A stretch of DNA of 64,000 bases from an uncultured Ellagibacter sp. (GTDB taxonomy: Bacteria > Actinomycetota > Coriobacteriia > Coriobacteriales > Eggerthellaceae): the NCBI GenBank assembly GCA_934663775.1, contig CAKUKU010000002.1:62001-126000 (forward strand), given 5' to 3'. Under the pieces are notes generated by a model, which did not search any database, was not told the DNA's origin, and saw nothing but the letters and a program-made list of their open reading frames with translations. A program made the translations under genes and the position numbers. This document shows, piece after piece, positions 59,127-64,000 of this stretch (position 1 is the stretch's first letter; each line of letters begins with the position of its first letter).

Positions 59127-60704
59127 GTGAAGAAGCTCGAGCAAGTATTGCAAGATTGGGAAGCGGTCATCGGCCTGGAAATCCACACCGAGCTCACCAC
59201 CCTTACCACGAAGATGTTCTGCGGCTGCAAGCTGGAATTCGGCGCCGCGCCCAACACGCACACCTGCCCCGTATGCCTGGGCCTGCCGGGCGCGCTTCCC
59301 GTGCCGAACAAGGCCGCCATCGAGTCGATCGTGCTGGCGGGCCTCGCCACGAACTGCGACATCGAGAAGCACTCCATGTTCTACCGCAAGAACTACATGT
59401 ACCCCGACATGGCGAAGAACTTCCAGACCACGCAGGGCCCTGTGGCATTCTGCATGCGCGGTCATCTCGACCTCGACGTCGACGGCCCGGCGGCGAAGGA
59501 GCGCACCGACATCGCGGGGCTTGGCGCGGGCGACTCCTACGAGAACGTCACCGTGACCGACACCGGCTACACGGCGCACGTGGGCATCACGCGCATCCAC
59601 ATGGAAGAAGACGCAGGCAAGATGGTCCACATCGGCGGCGACGAGGGCCGCATCGCGGGCGCCACGCATTCCCTTGTCGACTACAACCGCGCGGGCACGC
59701 CGCTCATCGAGCTCGTCACCGAGCCCGACCTGCGCACGCCCGAGGAGGCGCGCCTGTTCATGCAGAAGCTGCGCCAGATCTTCCTCGCCATCGGCATCTC
59801 CGACTGCTCGATGGAGGAGGGCTCCATGCGCTGCGACGGAAACGTCAGCCTGCGCCGGCGCGGGTCGACCAAGCTCGGCGTGAAGACCGAGCTCAAGAAC
59901 ATGAACTCCTTCAAGAACCTCCACGACGGCTTGGCTTACGAGATCTGCCGTCAGGCGGAGGTGCTCGAGGAGGGAGGGCAGATCTACCAGGAAACGCGCC
60001 ACTGGGACCCCACGATGAAGCACACCATCGTCATGCGCGTGAAGGAAACCGCCGACGACTACCGCCTGTTCCCCGAGCCCGACCTGGCGCCTTACGACCT
60101 CACCGACGAGTTCATCGAGGGCGTCCGCGCCAAGCTGCCCGAGCTGCCCGACCAGAAGGCCGCGCGTTTCGCCGAGCAGTTCGGCCTGTCGGCATACGAC
60201 GCCCGTCAGCTGGTGGAAGGCGAGCAGACCGCAGGCTTTTTCGAGAAGTGCATGGAAGCCGCCGGCGCAAACGCGAAGAAGCTCGCCAAGCCCGTCGCCA
60301 ACCTGGTCATCAACGACATCGCAGGCTGGCAGAACGCGAACGAGGATGCCAACCTCGCCGACAGCCCGCTTTCCCCTGCGCGCGCCGTCGAGCTTGTCGG
60401 GCTGCTCGCCGAGGACGCCATCTCCTCCAAGCAGGCCAAGGAGGTCTTCGCCGCCGTCATGGACGAGGACAAAGACCCTGCGGCCATCGTGGAGGAGCGC
60501 GGTATGAAGCAGGTGTCCGACACCGGCGCGATCGAGGCCGTCGTCGACGCGGTCATCGCCGCGAACCCCGACGAGGTGGCGCGCTACAAGGACGGAAACA
60601 CCAAGGTCATCGGGTTTTTCGTCGGCCAGTGCATGAAGCAGATGCGCGGCCAGGGCAACCCCAAGGTCATCAACCAGCTTCTCGCGAAGAAGCTCGCCGA
60701 ATAG
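59127..60704 (+). CDS. gatB: Asp-tRNA(Asn)/Glu-tRNA(Gln) amidotransferase subunit B
   Basis: 525 residues. The kinase subunit that phosphorylates and then amidates mischarged Glu-tRNA or Asp-tRNA. N-terminal signature VIGLEIHTELTTLTTKMFCGC (zinc Cys) and CPVCLGLPGALPVPN, the cradle domain with YPDMAKNFQTTQ-like segment and DYNRAGTPLIELVTEPD, and the C-terminal YqeY-like helical tail (about 375-525). GTG start 59127, 1 base after gatA. A 14-bp GC-rich hairpin follows. Confidence 0.97.
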   Translation: MKKLEQVLQDWEAVIGLEIHTELTTLTTKMFCGCKLEFGAAPNTHTCPVCLGLPGALPVPNKAAIESIVLAGLATNCDIEKHSMFYRKNYMYPDMAKNFQTTQGPVAFCMRGHLDLDVDGPAAKERTDIAGLGAGDSYENVTVTDTGYTAHVGITRIHMEEDAGKMVHIGGDEGRIAGATHSLVDYNRAGTPLIELVTEPDLRTPEEARLFMQKLRQIFLAIGISDCSMEEGSMRCDGNVSLRRRGSTKLGVKTELKNMNSFKNLHDGLAYEICRQAEVLEEGGQIYQETRHWDPTMKHTIVMRVKETADDYRLFPEPDLAPYDLTDEFIEGVRAKLPELPDQKAARFAEQFGLSAYDARQLVEGEQTAGFFEKCMEAAGANAKKLAKPVANLVINDIAGWQNANEDANLADSPLSPARAVELVGLLAEDAISSKQAKEVFAAVMDEDKDPAAIVEERGMKQVSDTGAIEAVVDAVIAANPDEVARYKDGNTKVIGFFVGQCMKQMRGQGNPKVINQLLAKKLAE

Positions 60705-60742
60705 GGCCCGGCGCACAGGGCCTTCCAACGTAACACGCCGAT

Positions 60743-60775
60743 CGCCGCGCCCGAGGGCCTTCCTCGGGCGCGGCG
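60743..60775. terminator. GC-rich hairpin between gatB and phosphoglucomutase
   Basis: A perfect 14-bp stem CGCCGCGCCCGAGG (60743-60756) / CCTCGGGCGCGGCG (60762-60775) without T-tract. Partial terminator or mRNA-end stabiliser. Confidence 0.55.
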
Positions 60776-60794
60776 CGTACAAGAAGGAGCAGAA

Positions 60795-62504
60795 GTGAAC
60801 GCGCGCGATATGCAAGCCGAAATGGCGCGATGGATCGAAAACGTGACGGAACCCGACCTCGCAGCCGAGCTCTCTCGCATGAAGGAAGCGGTAGAAACAG
60901 GGGATGAGTCCGCGTTCACCGACGCTTTCTTCCAGGACCTCTCCTTCGGCACGGCGGGCCTTCGCGGTACGCTCGGCGCCGGCACGAACCGCATGAACGT
61001 CTACACCGTGGGGCGAGCCACGCAAGGGTTTGCCGACTACCTGAACGCGCATTTCGAGAACCCGAGCGTCGCCATCGCGCGCGACAGCCGCAACAACGGC
61101 GAGCTCTTCGTGCGCACGGCGGCGGCGATCTTCGCGGCGAACGGCGTGCACGCATACGTGTATCCGCGCATTTCCCCTGTTCCCACGCTTTCATGGGCGG
61201 TGCGCGACCTGGGCTGCTCGGGCGGCGTGTGTGTGACGGCAAGCCATAACCCCGCCGCCTACAACGGATACAAAGCATATGGTCCCGACGGCTGCCAGAT
61301 AACGAGCGAGGCAGCGGCTGCTATCTCGGCTGCAATCGAGGGCACCGACCTTTTCTCGGGGGTGAAGTCAGTCGATTTCGACGCCACGCTTGCGAAAGGC
61401 GACATCACCTGGATCGACGACGCGGTGCTCGAGCGCTACTTCGACGCGGTTCTGTCGAAATCAGTAAGCAACCTAAGCGCCGACGAGGTCGCAAAGGCGC
61501 CCCTGAAGCTCGTCTACACCCCGCTCAACGGCACAGGGCTCGTTCCCGTGACTACCGTGCTTGAGCGCGCGGGCGTCACCGACATCACCGTCGTCCCCGA
61601 GCAGCGCGACCCCGACGGCGATTTCCCCACCTGCACGTATCCCAACCCCGAGATCCGCGAGGCGATGCAAAAGGGCATCGAGCTTTGCGAGCGTGTGCAT
61701 CCCGACCTGCTGCTCGCGACCGACCCCGACGCCGATCGCGTGGGCGTCGCCGTGAAAGATGGCGAGGACTACCTGCTGCTCACGGGCAACGAGATGGGCG
61801 TGCTTCTGCTCGATTACATCTGCCGCATGCGCGCCGATCGCGGCGAAGACCTGGCCGAGAAAGTCGCCGTTACCACGATCGTATCGAGCGCGATGGTCGA
61901 TGCGCTCGCCGCGAAATATGGCTTTGAGCTGCGTCGTTGCCTGACCGGGTTCAAATACATCGGCGACATCATCACCGAGCTTGCGGACGCGGGGCAGGCC
62001 GACCGCTTCATCTTCGGCTTCGAGGAGAGCTACGGGTACCTCTCGGGCGACCACGTGCGCGACAAGGACGCCGTAAACGCAAGCCTGCTCATCTGTCAGA
62101 TGGCGCAGAGCTACAAGCTGCAGGGGAAAAACCTCGCGGACGCAATGCGCGACCTGTACGCCGAGCACGGGTACTGGCTCAACCGCACCGTGTCGGTGTC
62201 GTACCCCGGCGCCGAGGGGGCTGCCGCTATGGCAGCGATCATGGAGCGCTTGCGCGCGGAGGCGCCAAGCGAGGTCGCCGGTCTCACCGTCGAGGGCGTC
62301 ATCGATTACGAGGACGCGGGAACGGGGCTTCCGCCCGCGAATGTCGTCGAGCTTCGCCTGGCAGGCGGCAACAAGGCCATCGTGCGCCCGAGCGGCACCG
62401 AGCCCAAGATCAAGCTCTACGTGTTCGCGAAAGACAACACGAGGGAAGGCGCCGAAGCGCTTCTCGATAGCATCGAGGCTTCAGGCCGAAAGCTGCTTGC
62501 ATAA
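60795..62504 (+). CDS. Phosphoglucomutase/phosphomannomutase family enzyme
   Basis: 569 residues, the length of the PgcA-type alpha-phosphoglucomutases. Motifs: FGTAGLRGTLGAGTNRMN, the phosphoserine loop VTASHNPAAYNGYK, metal loop TDPDADRVGV, sugar loop FGFEESYGYLSGD and phosphate-binding RPSGTEPKIKLYV. Interconverts hexose 1- and 6-phosphates for glycogen or cell-wall sugar synthesis. The GTG start at 60795 has AAGAAGGAG 5 bases upstream. It is probably partly cotranscribed with gatCAB. Confidence 0.94.
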   Translation: MNARDMQAEMARWIENVTEPDLAAELSRMKEAVETGDESAFTDAFFQDLSFGTAGLRGTLGAGTNRMNVYTVGRATQGFADYLNAHFENPSVAIARDSRNNGELFVRTAAAIFAANGVHAYVYPRISPVPTLSWAVRDLGCSGGVCVTASHNPAAYNGYKAYGPDGCQITSEAAAAISAAIEGTDLFSGVKSVDFDATLAKGDITWIDDAVLERYFDAVLSKSVSNLSADEVAKAPLKLVYTPLNGTGLVPVTTVLERAGVTDITVVPEQRDPDGDFPTCTYPNPEIREAMQKGIELCERVHPDLLLATDPDADRVGVAVKDGEDYLLLTGNEMGVLLLDYICRMRADRGEDLAEKVAVTTIVSSAMVDALAAKYGFELRRCLTGFKYIGDIITELADAGQADRFIFGFEESYGYLSGDHVRDKDAVNASLLICQMAQSYKLQGKNLADAMRDLYAEHGYWLNRTVSVSYPGAEGAAAMAAIMERLRAEAPSEVAGLTVEGVIDYEDAGTGLPPANVVELRLAGGNKAIVRPSGTEPKIKLYVFAKDNTREGAEALLDSIEASGRKLLA

Positions 62505-62585
62505 GGCCGCAGCGGGGAAGGCGAGGGCTGTTCTCGTTCGGGGTCCGAGCGTCGCAAGGGCCTCGAATTCGCAGGTGAAAAGGTA

Positions 62586-62681
62586 GGAGGAGGCGGCTTC
62601 CCAACCCCCACGGAAGCGCCATCCACCCCGCCTTCTGGTTCGACATCTCGCTTCCAGGTGCCAACTGAGCCTGCCTCCTCC
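62586..62681. ncRNA. Rod-like structured segment, possible small RNA
   Basis: Closing stem GGAGGAGGC (62586-62594) / GCCTCCTCC (62673-62681). Inside it either GCTTCC (62596-62601) / GGAAGC (62612-62617) or GGAAGC (62612-62617) / GCTTCC near 62650 can pair. The whole 96 bases can fold as a rod on either strand. The conserved SRP RNA tip is not present. Function unknown; it could also be a decayed palindromic element. Confidence 0.3.
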
Positions 62682-62725
62682 GCGTGCATCTCGCCCCGAC
62701 GTCAGCCGAACCCGCCCCTCCGCGG

Positions 62726-62920
62726 CTATCTTTTCGAAAACGAGCCCGCCGTGGACAAAAATCGTCGATATGTGAGGAGTTTTCTTAGCCTAACTTTTCT
62801 TGAACGATTTTGACCAGGGCAAACGTAGGGCAAAGAAAGAAGAAGCCACCTGTCAGCCCGCTTCAGACTCACAATTCGACAATTTTTGTCCACGACAAGG
62901 CGTTTTCGGCGAAGCAGAAG
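62726..62920. repeat. Palindromic intergenic element, copy 2
   Basis: Inverted ends GTGGACAAAAATCGTCG..TGTGAG (62751-62776) and CTCACAATTCGAC..TTTTTGTCCAC (62868-62893), extended by CTTTTCGAAAAC / CGCCGAAAACG. Same element as at 30208-30390 but in reverse orientation. It lies between the phosphoglucomutase and ATPase genes; no coding function. Confidence 0.75.
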
Positions 62921-63002
62921 AAACGAGCCGATTGGACTGTGCCTCTGCACCTCAGCTTCAGTTAGATTCTGCACAAATACGTTGAATTCCCTCTTTTCAT
63001 TT

Positions 63003-63057
63003 TGGATAGATAAAACTATCATTTTTGATAGATTTAACTGGCAAAAATGATAGATAG
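63003..63057. promoter_or_regulatory. Clustered CTATCA/TGATAG sites upstream of second ATPase
   Basis: CTATCA-TTTT-TGATAG is a perfect palindrome around 63017-63032. Further TGATAG and GATAGAT copies lie on each side, the last next to the start codon. They match the palindrome before the ATPase gene at 55899 and probably bind one regulator or the ATPase itself. Confidence 0.55.
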
Positions 63058-63058
63058 G

Positions 63059-64000
63059 ATGAACATGTTCAGAAGAGAGATATCGCGAACGCTTGAAAAA
63101 CGACTCTACGAACCCCGCTCGTTCATCCAGGTCGTTATGGGGCCTCGACAGACCGGCAAAACTACAGCAATCAAGCAGGCCGTCAAAGAAGCTGGGCTAC
63201 CCGTTCGCGTCGCAAGCGCGGACAGTGCAATCGAGCTTGGAGCCGATTGGATCGAGCTGGAATGGCGCCAAGCAAGAAATATGGCAATCTCGGGCGCTAA
63301 AGCGGTGCTCGTCCTTGATGAGATACAGAAAGTTACCCAGTGGTCGCAAACCGTCAAGCGGCTATGGGATGAGGATAGCTGGAACGATGTTCCGCTTTTG
63401 GTAATCCTTTCAGGCTCATCAAGCTTGCTTATCGGCAGTGGTCTTTCCGAATCGCTGGCAGGAAGATATGAGCTTCTGCGTTCAACACATTGGAGCCTGT
63501 CCGAAATGTCCGAAGCGTTCGACTACAACCTTTCCGACTATCTCGAATTCGGTGGATATCCTGGTGCCGCGATCCTTAAGGGCGACGAAGACCGCTGGCG
63601 CGAATACATGCGAGACTCTATCGTCGAGTCGACGATTTCACGAGACGTTTTGCAGATGGAAAACGTAAGAAAGCCTGCGTTGATGCGCGCACTTTTCGAA
63701 CTCGGAGCGCAATACTCTGCGCAAGAGCTGTCGTATCGAAAGATACTCGGCCAGCTCGACGACAAGGGCAACACCGACACCATCAAGCACTACCTCGATC
63801 TCCTATCAGGAGCAGGGATGATAAGCGGCCTACAGAAGTTTGACGACAAGCCTATAAAAGCAAAAGCCTCTTCACCACGGTTGATGGTTCACGACCCCGC
63901 GCTCATGACCTCGATGTGGCACGGAAAAGGGAGCCTTCTCGAAGACCCGGATCTCTACGGACATCTGGTTGAGACAGCGGTTGGCGCATACCTTATCGCG
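63059..64000 (+). CDS. ATPase with AAA_14/DUF4143 layout (partial)
   Basis: An open frame of 314 codons running off the window end. Walker A VVMGPRQTGKTTAI, Walker B AVLVLDEIQKV, sensor LVILSGSSSLLIGSGLSESLAGRYELL, then the segment LEFGGYPGAAILKGDEDRWREYMRDSIVESTISRDVL, leading into the DUF4143-like part (HLVETAVGAYLIA at the edge). Same family as the gene at 55899 but a different subgroup; sequence similarity between the two is low outside the motifs. It starts at ATG 63059 (ATG 63065 possible) with AGATAGG just upstream, within the TGATAG site cluster. AT-rich upstream region. Confidence 0.88.
   Translation, partial: MNMFRREISRTLEKRLYEPRSFIQVVMGPRQTGKTTAIKQAVKEAGLPVRVASADSAIELGADWIELEWRQARNMAISGAKAVLVLDEIQKVTQWSQTVKRLWDEDSWNDVPLLVILSGSSSLLIGSGLSESLAGRYELLRSTHWSLSEMSEAFDYNLSDYLEFGGYPGAAILKGDEDRWREYMRDSIVESTISRDVLQMENVRKPALMRALFELGAQYSAQELSYRKILGQLDDKGNTDTIKHYLDLLSGAGMISGLQKFDDKPIKAKASSPRLMVHDPALMTSMWHGKGSLLEDPDLYGHLVETAVGAYLIA

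Noticed and set aside
62586..62681. Small SRP RNA
   Set aside because: The rod shape fits, but the near-universal tip (GGAAGG with AGCAG) is absent on both strands.

Overview
The window is 64 kb of GC-rich bacterial chromosome. Gene content points to an anaerobic actinomycete of class Coriobacteriia, most likely an Eggerthellaceae relative (Eggerthella, Gordonibacter, Slackia or similar). The support is one-subunit pyruvate:ferredoxin oxidoreductase, a Tat-exported DMSO-reductase-family molybdoenzyme with a DUF4405 partner, TelA/XpaC, a GatCAB amidotransferase, and a very large surface protein built of BspA-type leucine-rich repeats and GWY repeats. No species call is possible from the sequence alone. 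No rRNA, tRNA, CRISPR array or intact insertion sequence was seen.

Layout. 1-4.7 kb: the 3' end of dnaE, truA, a small hypothetical gene, a phosphoesterase-like gene, and a sodium:solute symporter behind a structured leader. 4.8-9.3 kb: asnB, a degenerate MNT-like nucleotidyltransferase, a gene-poor stretch of about 1.4 kb with two inverted-repeat elements, and a four-helix membrane protein. 9.3-11.9 kb: a broken VirD4/TraG coupling-protein gene (remnant of a conjugative element), a clpP-like gene and tandem repeats. 11.9-19.5 kb: a minus-strand metabolic cluster of an isopropylmalate-synthase-like protein with lost metal ligands, a fused sugar isomerase/acyl-CoA synthetase, and nifJ. 19.8-24.8 kb: a lipoprotein, a TIGR04076 protein, a SirTM sirtuin plus zinc-macrodomain pair (reversible ADP-ribosylation) with a short ferredoxin, an NAD(P)H-binding protein with a divergent HxlR regulator, and a GNAT acetyltransferase. 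25-30 kb: adenine and guanine deaminases (purine salvage) behind a long leader, then ychF. 30-35.6 kb: telA/xpaC, an amidohydrolase and a lipoprotein. 35.6-40.6 kb: a minus-strand molybdoenzyme operon (catalytic subunit, Fe-S subunit, TorD chaperone, DUF4405 membrane protein). 41-51 kb: an aquaglyceroporin and the 3038-residue surface protein. 51-57 kb: a lipoprotein, recQ, an MHS-type transporter with a possible leader peptide, and a DUF4143 ATPase. 57.3-64 kb: gatC-gatA-gatB, a phosphoglucomutase and the start of a second DUF4143-type ATPase.

Regulation is visible mainly as hairpins. Intrinsic-terminator-like structures lie between the promoter or leader and the start codon of the symporter, adenine deaminase, ychF and MHS transporter genes. 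A palindromic intergenic repeat of about 190 bp occurs twice (near 30.3 and 62.8 kb). The two DUF4143 ATPase genes share TGATAG/CTATCA palindromes upstream.

Best candidates for something undescribed: the isopropylmalate-synthase-like / isomerase-ligase fusion / PFOR cluster, the leader structures of the symporter and adenine deaminase genes, and the palindromic repeat family.
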